Assembly (NCBI GenBank): GCA_012521295.1
Contig: JAAYMS010000004.1
Span: 1-41,198 of the forward strand
Direction of reading: 5' to 3'
DNA length: 41,198 nucleotides
Origin: Bacillota bacterium
Lineage (GTDB): Bacteria > Bacillota > Limnochordia > Darwinibacteriales > Darwinibacteriaceae
Every line of letters starts with the position of its first letter. The stretch's first letter is position 1. A model generated the notes under the pieces. The model was not told where the DNA came from. It ran no database searches and was given only the letters and a program-made list of their open reading frames with translations. A program made the translations under genes and the position numbers. Of this stretch, positions 7,055 to 15,153 are shown in pieces.

Positions 7055-10000
7055 TTGTTCGTTCACCTCCACGTCCATTCACAATATTCCATGCTTGATG
7101 GAGCATCATCGATCACGGCTTATCTAGAAGAAGCAGCGCGCCTAGAAATGCCCGCTTTGGCTCTCACAGATCACAACAATGTAAGTGGCGCGGTAGAATT
7201 CCATAAAACCGCAGCAGAGCTCGGCATCAAACCCATCCAAGGGGTTGAAATCACCTTAGAAGACGACAGCCACCTAACTCTGCTGGCAGAAAATAGCCGG
7301 GGTTATGCAAACATCTGTCAAATCCTCACAAAGGGTTTCGCCCGTCAAGCCCATGGTTCATGCCGCGTTCCTTGGGAGGCGCTGGCAGAGCACCACGAAG
7401 GGATAATCGCACTCAGCGGCTGCCGCCGCTCGCGTATCAGCCAAGCAATTCTCCACCGCAATCCAGAACAGGCTCAAGCTGAGCTGCAGCGCCTGATAGA
7501 AACCTTCGGGCGAGAACAAGTCTATCTCGAAATGATCCAGTCTTATCTGCCGCATACAAAGCTTTTGTTCGAAGGGCTAACCATACTACATGAAAACACC
7601 AAGATTCCACTTGTGGCCACTAATAATGTGCACTACCTAAGCAAAGAAATCTTTCCTGTTCATGATCTACTGGTCTGCACTCGCACACAGACAAGGCTGG
7701 CCGACATCCACCCCGAACGGCCATTCAATGCAGAGAACTATTTCGCCTGCCCAACAGAAATGGCACGGCGCTTTGCTGCCTATCCTCGTGCTCTTGAGGC
7801 TACTTTGGAAATCGCAGATCGCTGCACCCCTGCTCTGGAGCTGGGTACAAATCTTTTCCCAAGATTCCTGCCTGATCACGACCCCCAAGCCGCAAAGGAA
7901 CTTCTCAAACAGCTCACTTGGGAAGGCGCTCACCGACGGTATGGGACAATTACAAAAGAACTAGAAGAGCGTATCAACCATGAGCTGAACATCATCATTA
8001 CCCTCGATGTGGCCGACTATTTTCTTGTAGTATGGGACATTGTGTGCCATGCCCAAAGAAGAGGAATCCGCTATGCAGGGCGAGGTTCAGCGGCAGACTC
8101 GGTTGTGGCATATTGTTTGGGAATAACCAATGTAGATGCTTTTGCACGCGGGCTTCTATTTGAACGTTTTTTAAGTCTAGAAAGGGCTCAAAAACCTGAT
8201 ATTGACATTGATTTTGATGCTCGCTTCCGTGATGAAATTGCCGATTATGTTTACAAGCGCTACGGTGAAAACCACGTCGCTTCTGTGTGCATGTTTCAGA
8301 CTTACCATGCCCGGTCAGCACTGCGAGATTTTGGGCGAGCTTTCGGTTATACGCCTGCGGAGCTGTCACAGCTTACAAAAAACATAACTCACTGTCCTGC
8401 GGATGGTATTCGCGGCCTCCTGCAGCGCCTTCCAGAACTGCGCAGACATCCGTTGAATCACCCTAAATATGCACGCCTGATCGACTACTGCGCAGTAGTG
8501 GCCGGGTTTCCCCGCCATGTTGGTACGCATCTAGGAGGCCTTGTGATCAGTGCCCAGCCGCTCACCATGGTAACACCCCTCCAGCCTTCTGCTAAAGGGG
8601 TGTTGATTACTCAGTTTGATAAAAATACCATCGAGGATCTGGGCTTGATTAAAATTGACCTGCTGTCCCTGCGCACATTATCTGCCGTATCTGATGTAGA
8701 GAAAAAGCTGCATGATCAAGGATTTGCTTATGAACAGATTCCTCATGATGATCCCAAAACTTATGCCCGCCTCCAAAGCGGATCAACAGTAGGTGTCTTT
8801 CAGTTGGAAAGCCCGGCTCAGCGTACTCTTCAGTCCCGCCTTGGCTCAGAAGTTTTCGAAGATATAGTGGCCAGTGTGGCTCTTATACGGCCTGGGCCTA
8901 TCAAGGGCGATATGGTAGAACCATTCATTGCCCGCAGGCGTGGCCTAGAGGAAGTAACTTATATTCACCCGAAACTGCGCAGAATCCTCGAGAAAACCTA
9001 TGGCGTGGTTTTGTATCAAGAACAGGTAATTGAGATCGCCACTGAAATTGCTGGGTTCACACCGGGCGAATCTGATCGGCTGCGCAGAGCGATGACACGA
9101 TTTCGTTCACAAGCAGAAATGGAGAAGATTGGTAAGGAATTCATCGCCAAAGCAGTGGCTAATGGTGTGGAACTTAGTGTTGCTGAGGAAATCTTTTCTT
9201 ACATTGTCGGTTATGCGGGCTATGGCTTCAGCGAAGCTCATGCCGCGGCCTTTGCCGACACAGCCTACCGCACCGCCTATCTTTTGGAACATTATCCTGC
9301 TCAGTTTTACGCTGCCCTCCTCAATCAGCAGCCCATGGGCTTTTATCCACCCAACACACTCTGTGTGCAGGCTCGGCAGCGGGGGATTAAAATACTGCCC
9401 CTTGATATCAATGAGAGCGAGAGCGACTTTACCGCCAACCGAAAAACTATTCGCATAGGGTTAAAACAAGTAAAGGGTATGGAGAACGCATTCTTAGAAT
9501 CAATTATTGCTGAGCGGCGCCAAGCTCCCTTTACCTCTTTAGAAGACTTTATCTATCGCACTACAGTTAGCCGTGATGTAACAGAAAACCTCATCCTAGG
9601 TGGAGCCTTCGATCGATTTTCGAACAACCGCCGCCATCTACTGTGGTGTGTGCCTACCTATTACCAGAACAAGCAAGGCAGCCTTTTCCTCGAGTCACCA
9701 GTGCAGCCATCTGTGCCAGATTTTCCACCCTTAGAACGCTGGATTAGGGAGTATCAGGTTCTTTCACTCTCAGCAGAGCATCATATCATGGAGTTTTTCC
9801 GCTCTAAACTGCCAAAAACAGTCCTTACCAGCCAAGAAGTAACCGGTCGAAAGGAAGGCCGAGTACAGACCGCTGGGTTGGTAATCCGTCCGCATCGGCC
9901 TCCCACCCGCAGCGGAAAAACGGTGGTTTTTCTCACTCTCGAAGATGAGTTTGGGCTGATCGATGTCACTGTCTTTGAAAACATCTATAAACGCTATGCC

Positions 10001-10111
10001 GAGGTATTGTTCAACTATCCACTGTTGAAAATTACCGGTGAAATCTCTGAGCGTGACGAAAACCAAATTACCAGCATAGTAGCTCATAAAATTGCGCCTC
10101 TCATTCTCTAG
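7055..10111 (+). CDS. dnaE2: Error-prone DNA polymerase III alpha subunit DnaE2
   Basis: C-family polymerase for SOS translesion synthesis and induced mutagenesis; 1018 residues, the usual DnaE2 size and shorter than replicative DnaE. The start is TTG 7055 behind AAGGAG; an in-frame stop lies just upstream. Residues 1-200 form a PHP domain (HLHVHS 4-9, LTDHNN). The palm carries PDIDIDFD (381-388), giving catalytic Asp382 and Asp384, with the third Asp535 in KIDLL. The C-terminal OB fold (VQTAGLVIRP to about residue 1010) is of DnaE2 type. QGSLF (874-878) could be a clamp-binding peptide. Its stop overlaps that of convergent ypeB within CTAG (10108-10111). It is expected to depend on ImuB for access to the clamp. 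Confidence 0.93.
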   Translation: MFVHLHVHSQYSMLDGASSITAYLEEAARLEMPALALTDHNNVSGAVEFHKTAAELGIKPIQGVEITLEDDSHLTLLAENSRGYANICQILTKGFARQAHGSCRVPWEALAEHHEGIIALSGCRRSRISQAILHRNPEQAQAELQRLIETFGREQVYLEMIQSYLPHTKLLFEGLTILHENTKIPLVATNNVHYLSKEIFPVHDLLVCTRTQTRLADIHPERPFNAENYFACPTEMARRFAAYPRALEATLEIADRCTPALELGTNLFPRFLPDHDPQAAKELLKQLTWEGAHRRYGTITKELEERINHELNIIITLDVADYFLVVWDIVCHAQRRGIRYAGRGSAADSVVAYCLGITNVDAFARGLLFERFLSLERAQKPDIDIDFDARFRDEIADYVYKRYGENHVASVCMFQTYHARSALRDFGRAFGYTPAELSQLTKNITHCPADGIRGLLQRLPELRRHPLNHPKYARLIDYCAVVAGFPRHVGTHLGGLVISAQPLTMVTPLQPSAKGVLITQFDKNTIEDLGLIKIDLLSLRTLSAVSDVEKKLHDQGFAYEQIPHDDPKTYARLQSGSTVGVFQLESPAQRTLQSRLGSEVFEDIVASVALIRPGPIKGDMVEPFIARRRGLEEVTYIHPKLRRILEKTYGVVLYQEQVIEIATEIAGFTPGESDRLRRAMTRFRSQAEMEKIGKEFIAKAVANGVELSVAEEIFSYIVGYAGYGFSEAHAAAFADTAYRTAYLLEHYPAQFYAALLNQQPMGFYPPNTLCVQARQRGIKILPLDINESESDFTANRKTIRIGLKQVKGMENAFLESIIAERRQAPFTSLEDFIYRTTVSRDVTENLILGGAFDRFSNNRRHLLWCVPTYYQNKQGSLFLESPVQPSVPDFPPLERWIREYQVLSLSAEHHIMEFFRSKLPKTVLTSQEVTGRKEGRVQTAGLVIRPHRPPTRSGKTVVFLTLEDEFGLIDVTVFENIYKRYAEVLFNYPLLKITGEISERDENQITSIVAHKIAPLIL

Positions 10112-11418
10112 AAGAAATCAGGCGAACTGACCGGCACAATTCTCTCTTCCTGTCCTGACTTATCATTGATGTAGACGAGATAATAATCCTCGCCGAGCTT
10201 AACGCCCAAGCGGTGTGTCAAAACCTCTTCATCCAACTCATTCGGAACCAGGGCTAATTTGTGATCTAAGACCACAGCCTGCGGGTTAATGAGCTCTTCG
10301 AGCTTCTTCGGTTCCAACGCAACTTGGGGAGGAGCATTCTCTGTGCCCTGCTCCTCCGCAGCGGCCCGCCCTCTGGCTAAGTAATAAAGAACTCCTTGGA
10401 ACCCTAAGATCTGCCCATCAGACGCACTTACCTGCACTTTGATCGGCTCCGCGTAGCGCAAAAGCCCACCCACTACAGGCACAAAGGTAAACGTGGCCCG
10501 GTTGTGCAGTACTTGGAGATCTGTTACATGGACCTCAGGAAAGCCCCGCTCTGCAAGAAACCGACGAGCGCTATCGGCCATTTGGTTTTCACTAAGATTG
10601 CTCTCACTAACGGTCTGGGAGCTGATCATCCAGAGAACCAAGCCCCCTTGTCGACTTACTTCCAAAGTAATCGTCTCCTGCCCCGCTCCTCGTCCTTCTA
10701 CAGTGAAAGCGGGAATGTCACCTTCCCGCTCATTAACAACCTGAAACTCCCAGCCGTCCCGCCCGCTGAACTCCCTGGCCGTCTGTACCGCTTGTTCCTT
10801 ACTAATTTCATCTCCAGAGATACTGCCCTTCGCTATGCGAGGAAGCCCTACTAGGTTTCCGTCCAGCTCGTCGAGACTGGCATTGATATTGCTGAGAGCA
10901 GTTGTAATTGACTCTGAGAAAGTCAGGGATGTGGTGAAGTAACGGCTCCAAGATACCCAGCTCGACTCCAGCTCCTTCTCAGCCAGTAGGTTCTGCACCT
11001 CACCACTCAATTGGCTGATCTGTTCATAGAAAGCCTGCAGTGCTTCTGAAGAAAGGGAGCCTTGCCCATATGCATAAGACGAACGGTAGCATTCCCACAT
11101 AATCTGCTCGATGCGCCCTAAATCCACTTCTCCCAAGGGCAGCTGTCCCAGGTTGGCTTGAGCGGCTTCGATACTGCTCCGCATATTCGCAGCCATCACC
11201 GCGGTCTGCTCGGGCGCCGATACCAAACGCGCTTTACCCAACTCCTGTGCCAGAGCAGTCAAGTGTACGGCGAACTCTCGCAATGCCCTCCTGTAACCAG
11301 CCTCCATCTGTTGTTGATAGGCTTTCTGCAGGTAGAATTGCCCCAAAGCAAACCCCAGAACAAGCAGGCTCAATGCGAATACTATTCGTGTGAAGCTGCG
11401 GCCGAGCCAGCGTTTCAC
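10108..11418 (-). CDS. ypeB: Germination protein YpeB
   Basis: Spore inner-membrane/cortex protein that SleB requires for stability and localisation; 436 residues from GTG 11418. An in-frame ATG at 11445 lies inside sleB, while GTG has AGGGGTGAT just before it. Residues 7-27 form the N-terminal membrane anchor, followed by a long helical region (about 30-205), then YpeB/PepSY-like repeats starting near KEQAVQTAREF. It begins ten bases after the sleB stop, the conserved sleB-ypeB order of spore formers. Expression late in the forespore would be expected, but I could not identify a sigma-G promoter with confidence. No hairpin follows; the stop overlaps that of dnaE2. Confidence 0.92.
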   Translation of the reverse strand: MKRWLGRSFTRIVFALSLLVLGFALGQFYLQKAYQQQMEAGYRRALREFAVHLTALAQELGKARLVSAPEQTAVMAANMRSSIEAAQANLGQLPLGEVDLGRIEQIMWECYRSSYAYGQGSLSSEALQAFYEQISQLSGEVQNLLAEKELESSWVSWSRYFTTSLTFSESITTALSNINASLDELDGNLVGLPRIAKGSISGDEISKEQAVQTAREFSGRDGWEFQVVNEREGDIPAFTVEGRGAGQETITLEVSRQGGLVLWMISSQTVSESNLSENQMADSARRFLAERGFPEVHVTDLQVLHNRATFTFVPVVGGLLRYAEPIKVQVSASDGQILGFQGVLYYLARGRAAAEEQGTENAPPQVALEPKKLEELINPQAVVLDHKLALVPNELDEEVLTHRLGVKLGEDYYLVYINDKSGQEERIVPVSSPDFF

Positions 11419-11428
11419 CCTATCACCC

Positions 11429-11938
11429 CTAAGTGGAAAAAACATGTTTTCCTATAGTTTTCACAACTGGGCGGCTTCTAATCCAAGCACTGGAAGTCTT
11501 CGCCGGATTGTAGAAATAGATTGCACCCCCAGTGGGATCAAATCCATTGAGGGCGTCGTGGGCTGCCCGGATGGCCTCTTCACTGGCTGGCTGATTAATC
11601 TGCCCGTTAGCCACTACTTGAAAAGCAAGGGGCTCGTACACCACTCCTGAAATAGTATTAGGAAACTCCGGATGAAGAACTCTGTTGATTATCACTGCGG
11701 CAACCGCAACCTGCCCCTCATATGGTTCACCTCTTGCCTCCGCATGAACGACACGAGCCAGGAGGTCTAGTTCTGTTTCGTTGAGAGACAACCGCCAGGA
11801 CTTGGCACTCTTTAGTTCTCCCTTTTCTTCGGCTAACTTCTGCGGTTTCTGGGAAATGCGCCACAAGCTCAAGGCAGCAGCTCCGCAGACAACCAGTACT
11901 AGGACTATTAGGGGAAGATATTTCCGCCAAGCTCCCAT
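11429..11938 (-). CDS. sleB: Spore cortex-lytic enzyme SleB-like (short form)
   Basis: Lytic transglycosylase that cleaves cortex peptidoglycan at muramic-delta-lactam during germination. Only 169 residues: a membrane segment or signal (8-26), a short linker, then the Hydrolase_2 domain from about 52. HAEARGEP (65-72) contains the catalytic Glu67; VAVAAVIINRV and IYFYNPAKT are family hallmarks. The N-terminal peptidoglycan-binding domain found in B. subtilis SleB (about 300 residues) is missing, so it is CwlJ-sized, but ypeB next to it identifies it as the SleB partner. Start ATG 11938 follows AAGGGTGG. It diverges from the RND gene. Confidence 0.9.
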   Translation of the reverse strand: MGAWRKYLPLIVLVLVVCGAAALSLWRISQKPQKLAEEKGELKSAKSWRLSLNETELDLLARVVHAEARGEPYEGQVAVAAVIINRVLHPEFPNTISGVVYEPLAFQVVANGQINQPASEEAIRAAHDALNGFDPTGGAIYFYNPAKTSSAWIRSRPVVKTIGKHVFST

Positions 11939-12031
11939 AGTACCACCCTTATCCTAAATTCTGATGCAGGAAAACGCTCTCCCATAAGAGAACTTAGTTT
12001 GGTATTTGAATTACTTTAGGAGGCCCTACTA

Positions 12032-15000
12032 ATGAATCTATCGAGCATCGCCATCAGACGGCCTGTAGCCGTCACTGTAGTCGTTATCATCGCACTGATT
12101 TTCGGTGTAGTTTCACTTCAGCGAATTGGGATTGACCTGCTGCCCAACATGAGCCTACCGTATGCGGTAGTTGTGACTACATATCCGGGGGCATCCACAG
12201 ACGTTATCGAGCAGGATATAACCATTCCCCTCGAAGCCTCCCTGGCGGGAGTCAGCGGAGTCAGGCGGCAGGATTCATACAGCATGGAGAATATCTCTGC
12301 CATCATGCTCCAGTTTGACTGGGGTACCGACATGCTGACTGCTCTGGATAATATTCGGAACAACCTTGCACAAGCGGCCATGAGTCTGCCGTCAGAAGCT
12401 TCGAGCCCCGTTGTTGCCCGTATAGACCCTAACGACCTCCCTCTCATGATGATTGCGGTCAGTGCCGAAGGTGTCAGCGATCTAGAGCTTTCCAATGAAC
12501 TGGCTCGCCTAAAGCCCGAGCTGGAACAACTGCAGGGTGTAGCTTCAGTCAGTCTGTTAGGAACCACTTCTGAAGAGATCCGAGTCCTATATGATGCGGA
12601 ACTCCTGCATGAGCAGGGTTTGTCGCCAGCGATTCTACAGCAGCTGATCACCTACCAGAACATTGTTGTACCCAGCGGTGTTGTCACAGAAGGAGATATG
12701 CGGTACTCCACCCGTACCGGGCGGCGCATCAATGGGCTGGATGAGTTGAAAGACCTGATTATCGGCTTTAAGCAGGCTGAAGGCATGTTTGGGCTGGCAG
12801 GACTCATGCCCTCACTAACATACCTGTCGGACATAGCCGACATCCATATTGCAGAGACAAAGCCCGAGGGAGTTACCCGCTTCAACGGCGAAGATACGAT
12901 CATTATTAAGGTGATGCGTCAGAGCGGCGCTAATACGGTGCGTGTGGCAAACGCAGTCAAGGCAACTCTCCAGAAGATTGAACAAGCCAATCCGCACCTC
13001 AATTTCACAGTGGTGAGTGACCAATCAGCCTTTATTACAAGCTCGATCTCGAACCTCATGTCCAGTATCATACTGGGAGGTATCCTCGCTGTCGCAGTGT
13101 TGTGGTTCTTCCTGCGCCACTTAGGAAGCATGGCGGTAATCGGCTTGTCGATTCCCATTTCAATTATTGCCAGCTTCGTCTTGGTTTATTTGTCTGACCT
13201 ATCCCTCAATCTGATGACACTAGGGGGGCTCGCTCTAGGAGTAGGTATGCTGGTAGACTCATCAATTGTTGTCTTGGAGAACATCTTTAGGTACCGTTCA
13301 CTGGGACTAAGTACTCTAGAGGCAGCCGAAAAAGGAAGCTCCGAAGTGGCTGCCGCTATCTTCGCCTCTACAGCTACCACCGTTGCCGTATTCCTGCCTG
13401 TTATTTTCTTGGACAGCTTAGCAGGGCAATTCTTGAAAGAGCTGGGCCTGACAGTCACGTATTCTCTGGTAGCGTCATTGGCTGTAGCTATTACCCTGGT
13501 CCCAATGCTGGCCTCTCGGTTCTTACGGAAAACGCCAACTGCGGCTGGGAGAACACAAGCACAATCTAGAATGCAGAAGTACTACGTGCGCATGCTTGAG
13601 TTCTGCATGTCCCATCGAGCTGTGATACTGGCCGCAGTCGGAGCAGCAATTGTTTTGGCCCTGCTGATCTTCCCGCAGATCGGCGAAGAGTTTCTGCCCA
13701 GCTTTGACGAGGGATTCCTCAGCCTAACCGTCACATTACCCGGCGGAAACACGATTGATAAAGTCAAAGAAGCGGTTAAAGACCTTGAAGAGAAAATCAT
13801 GGCCATTCCAGGTGTTGCTGGTGTTGCTAGTCAAGCCGGAGATCAAGGCGACAATGACATCCTCAGTTTGGTTACGGGAACATCTAACAACACGGTCACC
13901 ATGTCTGTACCTCTCGAACCGCTTGAAACGCGTAAGAGGTCCAGTGCAGAGATTGCCGATGATGTACGGAGAGTACTCCAAGACGCAGGTGTCATCAGGT
14001 CAATTGTCGTTGACTCCTCGCTCTTTGGTACATCAGCTTCGAGCATCCTCTCGCCTCGGCTTGTGATTGAGCTGCGGGGTGAAGACCGAGCTGTGTTGAG
14101 CCAGATTGGAGATCAAATTAAAGCCGAACTGCACAAGATTCCTGGCCTATTTGAGATCGACGACAGCTGGAGTCAAGCCAGTACCGGGATTTACCTGGAA
14201 GTTGACACCGCTCGGAGTGTCTTAGGCGGATTCACTGCTGGTCAAGTAGGGTTGGGTGTCCACTACGCTACCTCCGGGCTTAAGGCGACAGATATTATCG
14301 TTGATGGGCGGACACTGCCCGTTATGCTCAGGCCTCAGCAGACCTTCGAATCCATAGAAGACCTGCTGGACGCAAAGGTTTCATCGCCTGTCTCTTTGGC
14401 CGGCTTTGGTGAACATCCAATAATCCTAGGAGAAGTAGTGGATGCGAAAATTGAAGATATTCCACCCACTGTCCAGCGTACAGATCGCCTGTATACATTG
14501 AACGTAAGTGCAAACATTGGCGAGCACGACTTGTCCTGGGCAAAAGCCCACGCTCAGCGGATTATGGATAATCTTGATCTGCCCCCTGGATACCATGCAC
14601 GCCTAAGTGGTATGCAGCAGATGATTGACGAGTCAATGGGCGAGCTGTACTTCGCAGTGGGTCTTGCCATCGTGCTGGTGTTCTTGGTCATGGCTGCTCA
14701 GTTCGAATCTTTTGTCCAGCCACTTATTGTCATTGTGGCTATTCCACTAGGGCTGCTTGGTGCTATCATTGCACTCTGGGTGACAGGCAATAACCTGGGT
14801 ATCATCTCCATGATCGGGATGATCGCTCTGGTTGGAATTGTCGTCAATAACGCCATCGTACTGGTTGACTTCATCAACCAGAGAAGGCGCGAGGGTGAAC
14901 GAGTTGCTGAGGCTATTAAAGATGCCTGTGTGGTACGTCTGCGCCCGATTCTGATGACTACTATCACCACGATCCTGGGCTTGGTACCTCTTGCCTTTGG

Positions 15001-15127
15001 CTGGGGCGAAGGTGCTGAGTTCCAGCGCTCGCTGGCTGTCACAGTAATCGGCGGACTGACCAGTTCAACCATTCTCACTCTGTTTGTTATCCCAGTTGTC
15101 TATTCGTTAGTCCAGCGAGATAAATAA
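12032..15127 (+). CDS. RND efflux permease (HAE1/SwrC-like)
   Basis: Inner-membrane proton-driven drug, lipid or surfactant exporter; 1031 residues with the duplicated RND plan. First TM at about 10-30, two large extracytoplasmic loops (about 40-335 and 555-860), two six-helix blocks ending near 500 and 1028. In TM4, LVDSSIVVLENI holds one acid (Asp409) where AcrB has an Asp pair; the second is Ser410. TM10/11 contain VGIVVNNAIVLVDFIN. ATG 12032 has AGGAGG nine bases upstream. No membrane-fusion adaptor or outer-membrane channel is adjacent, as for SwrC of B. subtilis, which works in a single-membrane cell. It is probably monocistronic. Substrate unknown. Confidence 0.92.
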   Translation: MNLSSIAIRRPVAVTVVVIIALIFGVVSLQRIGIDLLPNMSLPYAVVVTTYPGASTDVIEQDITIPLEASLAGVSGVRRQDSYSMENISAIMLQFDWGTDMLTALDNIRNNLAQAAMSLPSEASSPVVARIDPNDLPLMMIAVSAEGVSDLELSNELARLKPELEQLQGVASVSLLGTTSEEIRVLYDAELLHEQGLSPAILQQLITYQNIVVPSGVVTEGDMRYSTRTGRRINGLDELKDLIIGFKQAEGMFGLAGLMPSLTYLSDIADIHIAETKPEGVTRFNGEDTIIIKVMRQSGANTVRVANAVKATLQKIEQANPHLNFTVVSDQSAFITSSISNLMSSIILGGILAVAVLWFFLRHLGSMAVIGLSIPISIIASFVLVYLSDLSLNLMTLGGLALGVGMLVDSSIVVLENIFRYRSLGLSTLEAAEKGSSEVAAAIFASTATTVAVFLPVIFLDSLAGQFLKELGLTVTYSLVASLAVAITLVPMLASRFLRKTPTAAGRTQAQSRMQKYYVRMLEFCMSHRAVILAAVGAAIVLALLIFPQIGEEFLPSFDEGFLSLTVTLPGGNTIDKVKEAVKDLEEKIMAIPGVAGVASQAGDQGDNDILSLVTGTSNNTVTMSVPLEPLETRKRSSAEIADDVRRVLQDAGVIRSIVVDSSLFGTSASSILSPRLVIELRGEDRAVLSQIGDQIKAELHKIPGLFEIDDSWSQASTGIYLEVDTARSVLGGFTAGQVGLGVHYATSGLKATDIIVDGRTLPVMLRPQQTFESIEDLLDAKVSSPVSLAGFGEHPIILGEVVDAKIEDIPPTVQRTDRLYTLNVSANIGEHDLSWAKAHAQRIMDNLDLPPGYHARLSGMQQMIDESMGELYFAVGLAIVLVFLVMAAQFESFVQPLIVIVAIPLGLLGAIIALWVTGNNLGIISMIGMIALVGIVVNNAIVLVDFINQRRREGERVAEAIKDACVVRLRPILMTTITTILGLVPLAFGWGEGAEFQRSLAVTVIGGLTSSTILTLFVIPVVYSLVQRDK

Positions 15128-15130
15128 TAA

Positions 15131-15153
15131 ACGCCCGGCTCTATGCCGGGCGT
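15131..15153. terminator. Shared terminator between RND and amidohydrolase genes
   Basis: ACGCCCGGC (15131-15139) pairs with GCCGGGCGT (15145-15153) around a five-base loop. On the minus strand the hairpin is followed by TTTATTATTTAT, a good U-rich tail for the trxA-amidohydrolase unit; on the plus strand only TTCG follows, so it is weaker that way. The final codons and TAG of the amidohydrolase form part of the stem and loop. Confidence 0.82.

Noticed and set aside
11939-12031. Sigma-G promoter for sleB
   Set aside because: Expected from biology, but I found no pair of elements with acceptable match and spacing.
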